This document shows, in pieces, positions 33,802-47,589 of a stretch of DNA of 59,368 bases (within the stretch, counting starts at the first letter, position 1; the number at the start of each line of letters is the position of its first letter). Origin of the DNA: Pseudomonas sichuanensis (lineage in GTDB: Bacteria > Pseudomonadota > Gammaproteobacteria > Pseudomonadales > Pseudomonadaceae). The translations under genes and the position numbers were made by a program. The notes beneath the pieces were generated by a model that searched no databases, had not been told where the DNA came from, and worked only from the letters and a program-made list of their open reading frames with translations. The stretch covers positions 1 to 59,368 of the forward strand of contig NZ_QKVM01000041.1 in the NCBI RefSeq assembly GCF_003231305.1, written 5' to 3'.

Positions 33802-35727
33802 ATGGGCAAAATCATCGGTATCGACCTGGGGACCACCAACTCCTGCGTCTCCGTGCTGGAAAACGGCACCGCCAAAGTCATCGAGAACGCCGAAGGCGCG
33901 CGTACCACCCCTTCGATCATCGCCTACGCCAACGACGGCGAGATTCTGGTTGGCCAGTCGGCCAAGCGCCAGGCGGTCACCAACCCGCACAACACGCTGT
34001 TCGCGGTGAAGCGCCTGATCGGCCGCCGTTTCGAAGAAGATGTCGTGCAGAAAGACATCAAGCTGGTGCCTTACAAGATCGTCAAGGCCAACAACGGTGA
34101 CGCCTGGGTAGAGGCTGCCGACAAGCAGATGGCTCCGCCGCAGATCAGCGCCGAAGTCCTGAAAAAGATGAAGAAGACCGCCGAAGACTACCTCGGCGAG
34201 CCCGTCACCGAAGCGGTCATCACCGTTCCGGCCTACTTCAACGACAGCCAGCGTCAGGCGACCAAAGACGCCGGCCGCATCGCTGGCCTGGACGTAAAAC
34301 GTATCATCAACGAGCCGACCGCTGCTGCGCTGGCCTACGGCATGGACAAGGGCAAGGGCGACCACACCGTCATCGTTTATGACCTGGGTGGCGGTACCTT
34401 CGACGTGTCGGTCATCGAAATCGCCGAAGTCGACGGTGAGCATCAGTTCGAAGTACTGGCCACCAACGGCGACACCTTCCTGGGTGGCGAAGACTTCGAC
34501 ATGCGCTTGATCGACTACCTCGTCGACGAGTTCAAGAAAGAGTCCGGCATGGACCTGAAGAACGATCCGCTGGCCCTGCAGCGCCTGAAAGAAGCCGCTG
34601 AAAAAGCCAAGATCGAGCTGTCTTCCGCTCAGTCGACCGACGTCAACCTGCCGTACATCACAGCAGATGCCACCGGTCCTAAGCACCTGAACGTGAAGAT
34701 CTCCCGCGCCAAGCTGGAGTCGCTGGTCGAAGACCTGGTCAACCGTACCATCGAGCCATGCCGCATCGCCCTGAAAGACGCCGGCATCGACGCCAGCAAG
34801 ATCGACGACGTGATCCTGGTCGGTGGCCAGACCCGTATGCCGATGGTGCAGAAAGCCGTTGCCGACTTCTTCGGTAAAGAAGCGCGTAAGGACGTCAACC
34901 CGGACGAAGCCGTGGCCATGGGTGCTGCCATCCAGGGCGCCGTACTGGCCGGTGACGTCAAAGACGTACTGCTGCTGGACGTCAGCCCGCTGACCCTGGG
35001 TATCGAAACCATGGGCGGCGTGATGACCGCGCTGATCGAGAAGAACACCACCATCCCGACCAAGAAGTCGCAGGTGTTCTCGACTGCCGACGACAACCAG
35101 GGCGCCGTGACCATTCACGTGCTGCAGGGCGAGCGCAAGCAAGCTTCGCAGAACAAGTCGCTGGGCAAGTTCGACCTGGCTGACATTCCGCCAGCACCGC
35201 GCGGCGTGCCACAAATCGAAGTGACCTTCGACATCGACGCCAACGGCATCCTGCACGTCGGCGCCAAAGACAAGGCCACCGGCAAGGCTCAGTCGATCGT
35301 GATCAAGGCCAACTCCGGCCTGTCCGACGAAGAGATCGAAAAAATGGTGCGTGACGCCGAGGCCAATGCCGAGGAAGACCGCAAGTTCGAAGAGCTGGCC
35401 GCTGCCCGCAACCAGGGTGACGCGCTGGTTCACTCGACCCGCAAGATGGTCAATGAGGCCGGTGACAAGGTCACTGCCGAAGAGAAGACCGCCATCGAGG
35501 CTGCCGTGGTTGCCCTGGAAGCCGCCGTCAAAGGCGACGACAAGGCTGCCATCGACGCCAAGGTCGAGGAGCTGTCCAAGGTCTCCGCGCCGGTTGCCCA
35601 GAAGATGTACGCAGAGCAGGCCGAGCAGCCGCAGGGCGGCGCCCAGCAGCAGGCCGAGCCGGAAGCCAAGCACGATGACGTGGTTGACGCCGAGTTCGAA
35701 GAAGTGAAAGACAACAACAAGCAGTAA
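33802..35727 (+). CDS. dnaK: Hsp70 chaperone DnaK
   Basis: A 641-residue ATP-dependent folding chaperone, full length. The ATPase domain opens GKIIGIDLGTTNSCVSV and contains VYDLGGGTFDVS and VGGQTRMP; the linker DVLLLDV and the substrate domain follow near 390, and the C-terminus is acidic with the usual EEVKD motif before the last four residues. GGGAGAG precedes the ATG. Between grpE and dnaK 101 bases may carry an additional promoter. Confidence 0.98.
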   Translation: MGKIIGIDLGTTNSCVSVLENGTAKVIENAEGARTTPSIIAYANDGEILVGQSAKRQAVTNPHNTLFAVKRLIGRRFEEDVVQKDIKLVPYKIVKANNGDAWVEAADKQMAPPQISAEVLKKMKKTAEDYLGEPVTEAVITVPAYFNDSQRQATKDAGRIAGLDVKRIINEPTAAALAYGMDKGKGDHTVIVYDLGGGTFDVSVIEIAEVDGEHQFEVLATNGDTFLGGEDFDMRLIDYLVDEFKKESGMDLKNDPLALQRLKEAAEKAKIELSSAQSTDVNLPYITADATGPKHLNVKISRAKLESLVEDLVNRTIEPCRIALKDAGIDASKIDDVILVGGQTRMPMVQKAVADFFGKEARKDVNPDEAVAMGAAIQGAVLAGDVKDVLLLDVSPLTLGIETMGGVMTALIEKNTTIPTKKSQVFSTADDNQGAVTIHVLQGERKQASQNKSLGKFDLADIPPAPRGVPQIEVTFDIDANGILHVGAKDKATGKAQSIVIKANSGLSDEEIEKMVRDAEANAEEDRKFEELAAARNQGDALVHSTRKMVNEAGDKVTAEEKTAIEAAVVALEAAVKGDDKAAIDAKVEELSKVSAPVAQKMYAEQAEQPQGGAQQQAEPEAKHDDVVDAEFEEVKDNNKQ

Positions 35728-35782
35728 TGCCTGCATGTTGTCGGCCAGCTCAGCGGCGTTTGCCGGTGAGCTGGTAGGATGT

Positions 35783-35812
35783 CGCCGCGCGGGGGCTTGC
35801 TCCCGCGTTGGC
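35783..35812. repeat. Short GC-rich hairpin between dnaK and dnaJ
   Basis: GCGCGGG-GGCTTGC-TCCCGCG forms a compact stem-loop 60 bases after the dnaK stop. It resembles a shortened REP and may moderate read-through into dnaJ. Confidence 0.5.
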
Positions 35813-35939
35813 GTGTCTGGAACACGAGAATTATTTACAGCATCTGTCTGGGCGCATTCGCGTATGGCGGCAGGTGCTGACGGCACGACGCAATAATTGC
35901 GCACCGTGTGCCGAACGCCCACAAGAGTGCAAATGACCT

Positions 35940-37064
35940 ATGGCAAAGCGTGATTTTTATGAGGTCCTGGGTGTCGAGCGAGGCGCCAGCGAAGGTGATC
36001 TCAAGAAGGCCTATCGCCGCCTGGCGATGAAGTACCACCCGGACCGCAACCCCGGCGATAAAGCGTCGGAAGACAGCTTCAAGGAGGCCAACGAGGCCTA
36101 CGAAGTGTTGTCTGATGCCAGCAAGCGCGCGGCGTACGACCAGTACGGCCACGCCGGCGTCGACCCGAGCATGGGCGGCGGTGGTGCGGGCTTCGGCGGC
36201 GCCAACTTCTCCGACATCTTCGGCGATGTCTTCAGTGACTTCTTCGGTGGTGGCCGTGGCGGCTCGCGTGGCGGCGCTCAGCGCGGCAGCGACCTGCGCT
36301 ACACCCTCGAGCTGAATCTTGAAGAAGCGGTGCGTGGCACCACGGTCAGCATTCGCGTGCCTACCCTGGTCAACTGCGCGCCGTGCGACGGTTCGGGTGC
36401 CAAGAAGGGCTCGACCCCGTCGACCTGCCCGACCTGTGGCGGTATCGGCCAGGTGCGCATGCAGCAGGGCTTCTTCTCGGTGCAGCAGACCTGCCCGCGC
36501 TGCCATGGTCAGGGCAAGATCATCACCGACCCTTGCAATTCCTGCCATGGCGAAGGCCGTGTCGAGGAATACAAGACCTTGTCGGTCAAGGTGCCGGCTG
36601 GCGTCGATACCGGCGACCGCATTCGCCTGTCCGGCGAAGGCGAGGCGGGTGCTCATGGCGGTCCGACCGGCGACCTGTACGTGGTGATCAACGTGCGTGA
36701 GCACGGGATCTTCCAGCGCGACGGCAAGCACCTGTACTGCGAAGTGCCGATCAGCTATACCGACGCAGCCCTGGGTGGCGAGCTGGAAGTGCCGACCCTG
36801 GATGGCCGCGTGAAGCTGAAAATCCCGGAAGGCACCCAGACCGGCAAGCAGTTCCGCCTGCGCGGCAAGGGCGTGGCGCCGGTGCGTGGCGGTGCGGCGG
36901 GCGATCTGCTGTGCCGCGTGGCGGTGGAAACCCCGGTCAACCTCAGCCGTCGCCAGCGCGAGCTGCTCGAAGAGCTGCGTGCCTCCCTCGAGGGCGACAG
37001 CTCCCACTCGCCCAAGGCCAGTGGCTGGTTCGAAGGCGTGAAGCGCTTCTTCGGCGATCTCTGA
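35940..37064 (+). CDS. dnaJ: Hsp40 co-chaperone DnaJ
   Basis: A 374-residue J-protein that delivers substrates to DnaK. The J-domain (residues 1-70) has the essential HPD in MKYHPDRNPG; a Gly/Phe-rich linker follows (GGGGAGFGGANF), then four CxxCxGxG zinc repeats (CAPCDGSG, CPTCGGIG, CPRCHGQG, CNSCHGEG) at about 145-215 and the C-terminal substrate domains. All motifs are intact. Followed after 13 bases by dapB. Confidence 0.98.
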   Translation: MAKRDFYEVLGVERGASEGDLKKAYRRLAMKYHPDRNPGDKASEDSFKEANEAYEVLSDASKRAAYDQYGHAGVDPSMGGGGAGFGGANFSDIFGDVFSDFFGGGRGGSRGGAQRGSDLRYTLELNLEEAVRGTTVSIRVPTLVNCAPCDGSGAKKGSTPSTCPTCGGIGQVRMQQGFFSVQQTCPRCHGQGKIITDPCNSCHGEGRVEEYKTLSVKVPAGVDTGDRIRLSGEGEAGAHGGPTGDLYVVINVREHGIFQRDGKHLYCEVPISYTDAALGGELEVPTLDGRVKLKIPEGTQTGKQFRLRGKGVAPVRGGAAGDLLCRVAVETPVNLSRRQRELLEELRASLEGDSSHSPKASGWFEGVKRFFGDL

Positions 37065-37077
37065 GAAGGAACAGGCT

Positions 37078-37884
37078 ATGCGACGTATTGCAGTGATGGG
37101 CGCGGCAGGGCGGATGGGCAAGACCCTCGTCGAGGCCGTGCAGCAACAGGCGCCACAGGCCGGCCTGACGGCGGCGATCGATCGTCCCGACAGCTCGCTG
37201 GTCGGGGCTGATGCCGGTGAGCTGGCGGCCCTGGGCCGGATCGGCGTGACGATCTGCGACGACCTGGCCAAGGTGGTCGACGAGTTCGATGTGCTGATCG
37301 ACTTTACCCACCCTTCGGTGACCCTGAAGAACCTGGCGTTCTGCCGCAAGGCGGGCAAGGCCATGGTCATCGGCACCACCGGTTTCACGCCGCAAGAGAA
37401 AGAGCAGCTGGCCGAGGCGGGCAAGGAGATCCCGATCGTCTTCGCCGCCAACTTCAGCGTGGGCGTCAACCTTAGCCTCAAGCTGCTGGACATGGCGGCC
37501 CGGGTGCTGGGTGATGACGTGGATATCGAGATCATCGAGGCGCACCACCGGCACAAGGTCGATGCGCCTTCGGGTACCGCGCTGCGCATGGGTGAAGTGG
37601 TCGCCAATGCACTGGGGCGTGACCTGCAGGAAGTGGCGGTCTATGGCCGTGAAGGCCAGACCGGCGCTCGTGATCGCAAGACCATCGGTTTTGCCACCGT
37701 GCGTGCCGGCGACGTGGTCGGTGATCACACCGTGCTGTTCGCCGCCGAAGGTGAGCGCCTGGAGATCACCCACAAGGCGTCGAGCCGCATGACCTTCGCC
37801 AAGGGCGCGGTGCGTGCCGCGCTGTGGCTGGATGGGCGTGAGCCTGGGCTGTACGACATGCAGGACGTGCTCGAGCTGCGTTGA
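37078..37884 (+). CDS. dapB: 4-hydroxy-tetrahydrodipicolinate reductase
   Basis: A 268-residue NAD(P)H enzyme of the lysine/meso-diaminopimelate pathway. The nucleotide-binding loop is GAAGRMGK near the start; the substrate and catalytic block reads EAHHRHKVDAPSGTAL (about residues 158-173). AAGGA lies before the ATG, 13 bases after dnaJ, so it is transcribed with the chaperone genes as is common in Pseudomonas. Confidence 0.97.
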   Translation: MRRIAVMGAAGRMGKTLVEAVQQQAPQAGLTAAIDRPDSSLVGADAGELAALGRIGVTICDDLAKVVDEFDVLIDFTHPSVTLKNLAFCRKAGKAMVIGTTGFTPQEKEQLAEAGKEIPIVFAANFSVGVNLSLKLLDMAARVLGDDVDIEIIEAHHRHKVDAPSGTALRMGEVVANALGRDLQEVAVYGREGQTGARDRKTIGFATVRAGDVVGDHTVLFAAEGERLEITHKASSRMTFAKGAVRAALWLDGREPGLYDMQDVLELR

Positions 37885-37906
37885 GCCGTCAGCGTGGCGT
37901 TGGTTT

Positions 37907-37960
37907 CTTCGCGGGTAAACCCGCTCCCAGGTCCCTGTGGGAGCGGGTTTACCCGCGAAG
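37907..37960. repeat. Inverted repeat of a second REP type
   Basis: CTTCGCGGGTAAACCCGCTC at the left and its inverted copy at the right enclose GGTCCCTG. The AAACCCGC core differs from the other REPs (GGCAAGCCCGC). The stem ends the dapB transcript. Confidence 0.9.
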
Positions 37961-38040
37961 GGGCCGCCGCCGAATCCAGTCTGTCGCATTCATGTGTTTT
38001 AGAGACACATCTGCGGTAGACCCAAAACGCACTTTTCTGT

Positions 38041-38136
38041 AAGCTACAGCTTTAGTGTGTCCACTAAAAGCGCGCAGCGAATTGAATTCAGCACATGAAA
38101 GCGGGGTGACGTGTCCATACGTCACTCCGCTTTTTT
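38041..38136 (+). promoter_or_regulatory. carA leader with intrinsic-terminator hairpin (possible attenuator)
   Basis: Upstream of carA a strong stem, AAAGCGGGGTGACGT at 38098-38112 with ACGTCACTCCGCTTT at 38119-38133, ends in T6, the shape of an intrinsic terminator. It stands 46 bases before the carA start. Before it lie AAGCTACAGCTT (38041-38052), a small palindrome, and a four-codon frame ATGAAAGCGGGGTGA (38095-38109) that runs into the stem. This could be attenuation of carAB by pyrimidines or arginine, or simply the end of an upstream transcript with the carA promoter overlapping it. Confidence 0.55.
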
Positions 38137-38181
38137 GCAACCTGCGATCGCCCTTTCATGCTTGATCTACGGGAGGTCTTC

Positions 38182-39318
38182 TTGACAAAGCCAGCCATAC
38201 TCGCCCTTGCCGACGGCAGTATTTTTCGCGGTGAAGCCATCGGTGCCGACGGTCAGACCGTTGGTGAGGTGGTGTTCAACACTGCTATGACCGGCTACCA
38301 GGAAATCCTTACAGACCCTTCCTATGCCCAGCAAATCGTTACCCTGACCTACCCGCACATCGGCAACACCGGCACCACGCCGGAAGACGCCGAGTCGAAC
38401 CGCGTCTGGTCCGCCGGCCTGGTCATCCGTGACCTGCCGCTGCTGGCCAGCAACTGGCGTAACACCCAGTCGCTGCCTGACTACCTCAAGGCCAACAATG
38501 TCGTCGCCATCGCTGGCATCGACACCCGTCGCCTGACCCGTATCCTGCGTGAAAAGGGCGCTCAGAACGGCTGCATCCTCGCCGGTGACAACATCACCGA
38601 AGAGCAGGCCATCGCCGCCGCCCGCGCCTTCCCGGGCCTGAAGGGCATGGACCTGGCCAAGGTCGTTTCCACCAAGGAGCGCTACGAGTGGCGTTCCAGC
38701 GTGTGGGAGCTGAAAACCGACAGCCACCCGACTATCGAAGCCGCCGACCTGCCGTACCACGTGGTTGCCTTCGACTACGGCGTCAAGCTGAACATCCTGC
38801 GCATGCTGGTTGCCCGCGGCTGCCGCGTGACCGTGGTGCCGGCACAAACCCCGGCCAGCGAAGTGCTCGCGCTCAACCCCGATGGCGTGTTCCTGTCCAA
38901 CGGCCCTGGCGATCCCGAGCCATGCGACTATGCCATCCAGGCGATCAAAGAGATCCTCGACACCGAGATCCCGGTGTTCGGCATCTGCCTCGGCCACCAG
39001 CTGCTGGCCCTGGCCTCCGGCGCCAAGACCCTGAAGATGGGCCACGGCCACCACGGTGCCAACCACCCGGTCCAGGACCTGGACACCGGCGTGGTCATGA
39101 TCACCAGCCAGAACCACGGTTTCGCCGTTGACGAAGCCACGCTGCCGGCTAACGTGCGCGCCATCCACAAGTCGCTGTTCGACGGCACCCTGCAGGGTAT
39201 CGAGCGCACCGACAAGAGCGCGTTCAGCTTCCAGGGCCACCCTGAAGCGAGCCCAGGCCCGACCGACGTCGCGCCACTGTTCGATCGTTTCATCGATGCC
39301 ATGGCCAAGCGCCGCTGA
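38182..39318 (+). CDS. carA: Carbamoyl-phosphate synthase, small (glutaminase) subunit
   Basis: A 378-residue subunit that splits glutamine and passes ammonia to CarB, supplying carbamoyl phosphate for arginine and pyrimidines. The N-terminal domain begins MTKPAILALADGSIFRGEA; the class I amidotransferase domain has VFGICLGHQLLAL with the catalytic Cys and QGHPEASPGP with the His-Glu. I place the start at TTG 38182 because GGGAGG at 38171-38176 is spaced exactly for it and the family starts MTKPA; an in-frame ATG at 38158 would add eight residues and has no site. Confidence 0.95.
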   Translation: MTKPAILALADGSIFRGEAIGADGQTVGEVVFNTAMTGYQEILTDPSYAQQIVTLTYPHIGNTGTTPEDAESNRVWSAGLVIRDLPLLASNWRNTQSLPDYLKANNVVAIAGIDTRRLTRILREKGAQNGCILAGDNITEEQAIAAARAFPGLKGMDLAKVVSTKERYEWRSSVWELKTDSHPTIEAADLPYHVVAFDYGVKLNILRMLVARGCRVTVVPAQTPASEVLALNPDGVFLSNGPGDPEPCDYAIQAIKEILDTEIPVFGICLGHQLLALASGAKTLKMGHGHHGANHPVQDLDTGVVMITSQNHGFAVDEATLPANVRAIHKSLFDGTLQGIERTDKSAFSFQGHPEASPGPTDVAPLFDRFIDAMAKRR

Positions 39319-39424
39319 GCATCCTGCTGCAAGGCCCCGGGGCGGCGTGTGCCGCGCCCGGAAGCGCCTGACCCAGATTGTTCAAGACGGCTTGCCGACT
39401 GACCCGCGGATTTGAGTGACAACC

Positions 39425-42642
<3,218 letters not shown>

Positions 42643-42646
<4 letters not shown>

Positions 42647-43125
42647 GCATTACCAAGTACCCGATGACCGTCCAGGGCGCGCGCGCCCTGGAAGAGGAGC
42701 ACCTGTTCCTGAGCAAGACCGAGCGCCCGCGCCTGAGCCAGGCGATCGGTGAAGCCCGTGAGCTGGGTGACCTCAAGGAAAACGCCGAATACCATGCCGC
42801 CCGCGAAGAGCAGGGCATGGTCGAGGCGCGTATCCGTGATATCGAAGGCCGCCTGCAGAACTCGGTGGTGATCGACGTGACCACCATCGCTCACACCGGC
42901 AAGGTGATTTTCGGGACCACCGTGGACCTGGAAAACACCGAGACGGGCGACCAGGTGACCTACCAGATCGTCGGCGAGGACGAAGCCGACATCAAGAAGG
43001 GCAAGCTCTCGGCGGGTGCGCCGATTGCCCGTGCCATCATCGGCAAGGAAGAAGGTGATATCGTCGTCGTCAAGACGCCAAGTGGCACGGTCGAGTACGA
43101 GATTGTCGAAGTCAAGCACATCTGA
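42643..43125 (+). CDS. greA: Transcription elongation factor GreA
   Basis: A 160-residue factor that stimulates cleavage of backtracked RNA by RNA polymerase. The N-terminal coiled coil (residues 10-78, with the acidic tip LGDLKENAEYHAAREEQG) enters the secondary channel; the C-terminal FKBP-like domain ends VEYEIVEVKHI. The ATG overlaps the carB stop, so the first seven residues (MSITKYP) are included; relatives start similarly. Confidence 0.97.
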
Positions 43126-43552
43126 CCGGCGCCTGCGCGCGCCATCCCTCGAGGGGATCCTCTGGCAACTGGCCCAGGTATTCTGGGTCGGTGGCCTGTG
43201 GGTGTTCCATGTGGGGCTGGTGCCGGCGCTCAAGGTCAGTGGCCTTGCGCCGTTGCTGGTGCATGATGTGGCCGGGCAGATCGACCGCTGGTTGATCGGC
43301 GTGGCGATGCTCGGGCTGTTGACCCAGCTGGCGGTATTGGCGAGGGTGGACGGCCTGGCGGCCTGGTGGCGGCAGTTCCGTGGGCAGATGTTGCTGCTTG
43401 GCTTTGCTGCCTGCGTCAGCTACTACACGCTGCGCTACGGTATTTCCGTGGGTGAACGCTGGCAGATGTTCTGCTTCCTGGTGCTGGGTTTTTCCGGCAT
43501 CGTGCTGGTGGCCCAGCCAGTTCCGGTCAGGGCGCGCAAGGCGCGCCACTGA
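43103..43552 (+). CDS. DUF4149-like small inner-membrane protein
   Basis: A protein of about 150 residues with four predicted membrane segments (LWQLAQVFWVGGLWVFHVGL, RWLIGVAMLGLLTQLAVLA, QMLLLGFAACVSYYTL, MFCFLVLGFSGIVLVA). This pattern and its place after greA match the conserved DUF4149 proteins of Pseudomonas. There is no ATG in a fitting place; TTG 43103 inside the greA end is the most likely start, but the first residues are uncertain. Function unknown. Confidence 0.65.
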   Translation: MSKSSTSDRRLRAPSLEGILWQLAQVFWVGGLWVFHVGLVPALKVSGLAPLLVHDVAGQIDRWLIGVAMLGLLTQLAVLARVDGLAAWWRQFRGQMLLLGFAACVSYYTLRYGISVGERWQMFCFLVLGFSGIVLVAQPVPVRARKARH

Positions 43553-43564
43553 TCGGCGCCACCC

Positions 43565-43873
43565 TTACTTGAAGCGGTGGATGTTGGACAGCTGCTTGTT
43601 CGGCTGTGGGTTCTTGCGGTAGATCAGCGCTTTCTTGCCGATGGTCTGCACCAGCTCGGCGCGGCCGACCTTGCACAGTTCGGCGATCGCGGCGGCGCGC
43701 TCTTCACGGTCTTCCGAGCGGATTTCGACCTTGATCAGCTCGTGATCGGCCAGGGCGCGCTCCAGTTCGGCGGCGACGCCTTCGTTCACACCGTTGCCAG
43801 CAACGATCAGGACCGGCTTCAGGTCATGACCAATGGACTTGTATTGCTTCTTCTGCTCGTTATTGAGCGGCAT
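43565..43873 (-). CDS. yhbY: YhbY-family RNA-binding (CRM) protein
   Basis: A 102-residue CRM-domain protein that binds precursors of the large ribosomal subunit. It begins MPLNNEQKKQYKSIGHDLKP, has the conserved VLIVAGNGVNEGV and the GKKALIYRKNP strand that takes the place of the GxxG loop. The ATG at 43873 starts the family sequence; the longer frame overlaps the rlmE leader. Divergent from rlmE, a 50S methylase, so the pair is functionally related. Confidence 0.94.
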   Translation of the reverse strand: MPLNNEQKKQYKSIGHDLKPVLIVAGNGVNEGVAAELERALADHELIKVEIRSEDREERAAAIAELCKVGRAELVQTIGKKALIYRKNPQPNKQLSNIHRFK

Positions 43874-43975
43874 AATCTGACCCTTTTCGTCTGATTCTGT
43901 AAAATTGACGGGCATTTTACCCGAGGGCCCCCGGCTCCGCCCAGTCAAACACGACGCATATCATCGAGGTGCCCC

Positions 43976-44602
43976 GTGGTACAACGTTCCAAAAGCAGCG
44001 CAAACTGGCTGCGCGAGCATTTCAACGACCCTTTTGTGAAACAGGCGCAGAAGGATGGCTACCGCTCGCGTGCGAGCTACAAACTGCTGGAGATCCAGGA
44101 GAAAGACCGCCTGATCCGTCCCGGCATGAGCGTGATCGACCTCGGCGCAGCGCCGGGCGGTTGGTCGCAGGTGACCAGTCGTCTGATTGGTGGCCAAGGC
44201 CGGTTGATCGCCTCGGACATCCTGGAAATGGACTCGATCCCCGATGTGACCTTCATCCAGGGTGACTTCACCCAGGACGCAGTGCTGCAGCAGATCCTCG
44301 AAGCGGTCGGCGATTCGCATGTAGACCTTGTGATTTCCGATATGGCCCCCAATATGAGTGGTACGCCCGCGGTGGACATGCCGCGCGCCATGTTCCTCTG
44401 TGAGCTGGCCCTGGATCTGGCAACCCGCGTGCTCAAGCCGGGCGGGGATTTCCTGATCAAGATCTTCCAGGGCGAAGGTTTCGACATGTACCTGAAGGAC
44501 GTGCGCAGCAAGTTCGACAAGGTGCAGATGCGCAAGCCATCGTCCTCGCGGGATCGCTCCCGCGAACAGTACCTGTTGGGCAAGGGTTTCAAAGGGGCAT
44601 GA
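43976..44602 (+). CDS. rlmE: 23S rRNA 2'-O-methyltransferase (U2552)
   Basis: A 208-residue Rossmann methylase (FtsJ) that modifies U2552 in the ribosomal A-loop at a late step of 50S assembly. SAM-binding motif DLGAAPGGWSQV is at about 55-66, and the catalytic residues Lys38, Asp124, Lys164 and Glu199 fall in the expected strands. It starts with GTG 43976, preceded by GAGGT at the right distance. It lies next to ftsH as in E. coli. Confidence 0.97.
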   Translation: MVQRSKSSANWLREHFNDPFVKQAQKDGYRSRASYKLLEIQEKDRLIRPGMSVIDLGAAPGGWSQVTSRLIGGQGRLIASDILEMDSIPDVTFIQGDFTQDAVLQQILEAVGDSHVDLVISDMAPNMSGTPAVDMPRAMFLCELALDLATRVLKPGGDFLIKIFQGEGFDMYLKDVRSKFDKVQMRKPSSSRDRSREQYLLGKGFKGA

Positions 44603-44796
44603 AAGGCGTGCTGCGGGGTAGCCGATAGTTAATTCCAATCAGCTGCCCCGTCTGGATCGTCCGAACTTCGTGTAGTCTAGCTTTCACAAAGGGTTACAGA
44701 CGGTGCCTGCGGTTGCGTAGGTAATGTAGTAAGTTAGGGCGATGAATATCATGCGAGGCACGGCTGCGTCGTGCGCCGGCCTCAGAGGGTAGCGAA

Positions 44797-46713
<1,917 letters not shown>

Positions 46714-46721
46714 GGGTAGCC

Positions 46722-47573
46722 ATGAGTTCACAGCAGTACCCGACCCGGTTGCCTTGCGGCAACCGGGTTCTTGATTTGTCCCGTACCCATGTCATGGGTA
46801 TCCTCAATATCACCCCCGATTCCTTCTCTGACGGCGGGCGCTTCAGTCAGCGCGACGCAGCGCTGCGTCACGCCGAGGCGATGGTGGCCGCCGGCGCGAC
46901 CCTGGTCGATGTCGGCGGCGAGTCCACGCGTCCCGGTGCCCGGGCAGTTTCGCCCCTCGAGGAGCTGGAGCGCGTGGCGCCCATCGTCGAAGCGATCAGC
47001 AGCCGCCTTGATGTGATCATCTCCGTGGATACCTCGACGCCCGCAGTCATGCGCGAGTCGGCCCGCGTCGGTGCCGGCCTGATCAACGACGTGCGCGCCC
47101 TGGAGCGCGACGGTGCGCTTGATGCGGCTGCCGCTACAGGGCTGCCGGTGTGCCTGATGCACATGCGCGGCGAGCCGGGCAACATGCAGGACAATCCACA
47201 TTACGAGGATGTGACCGCCGATGTTGCGCGCTATCTTGAGCAGCGCATGGCGGCCTGTGCGGCGGTCGGCATCGACGCCGATCGTATCGTCCTCGATCCC
47301 GGGTTCGGGTTTGCCAAGACCCTCGAGCACAACCTGAGCCTGTTCAAACACATGGAAGCGCTTTACCGCCTTGGGCGGCCGCTATTGGTGGGCGTCTCGC
47401 GCAAGAGCATGATTGGCCTCACGCTGGACCGCCCGGTAGGTGAGCGGCTGTACGGCAGCCTGGCGCTGGCGGCACTGGCCATGACCAAGGGCGCGAGCAT
47501 CCTGCGCGTTCATGATGTCGCCGAAACGGTCGATGTAGTGCGCATGATCGCCGCCGTGCAGAGCGCCGAATAA
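46722..47573 (+). CDS. folP: Dihydropteroate synthase
   Basis: A 283-residue TIM-barrel enzyme that joins para-aminobenzoate to the pterin in folate synthesis and is the sulfonamide target. Motifs are MGILNITPDSFSDGG (pterin diphosphate loop), DVGGESTRPGA and RVHDVAETVD at the end. GGGTAGCC precedes the ATG nine bases after ftsH. Followed by glmM after 16 bases. Confidence 0.97.
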   Translation: MSSQQYPTRLPCGNRVLDLSRTHVMGILNITPDSFSDGGRFSQRDAALRHAEAMVAAGATLVDVGGESTRPGARAVSPLEELERVAPIVEAISSRLDVIISVDTSTPAVMRESARVGAGLINDVRALERDGALDAAAATGLPVCLMHMRGEPGNMQDNPHYEDVTADVARYLEQRMAACAAVGIDADRIVLDPGFGFAKTLEHNLSLFKHMEALYRLGRPLLVGVSRKSMIGLTLDRPVGERLYGSLALAALAMTKGASILRVHDVAETVDVVRMIAAVQSAE

Positions 47574-47589
47574 GAAAACTGGAGTCCCT

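Noticed and set aside
33781..35922. A 713-codon frame opposite dnaK
   Set aside because: Long open antisense frames against dnaK are well known as codon-bias artefacts.
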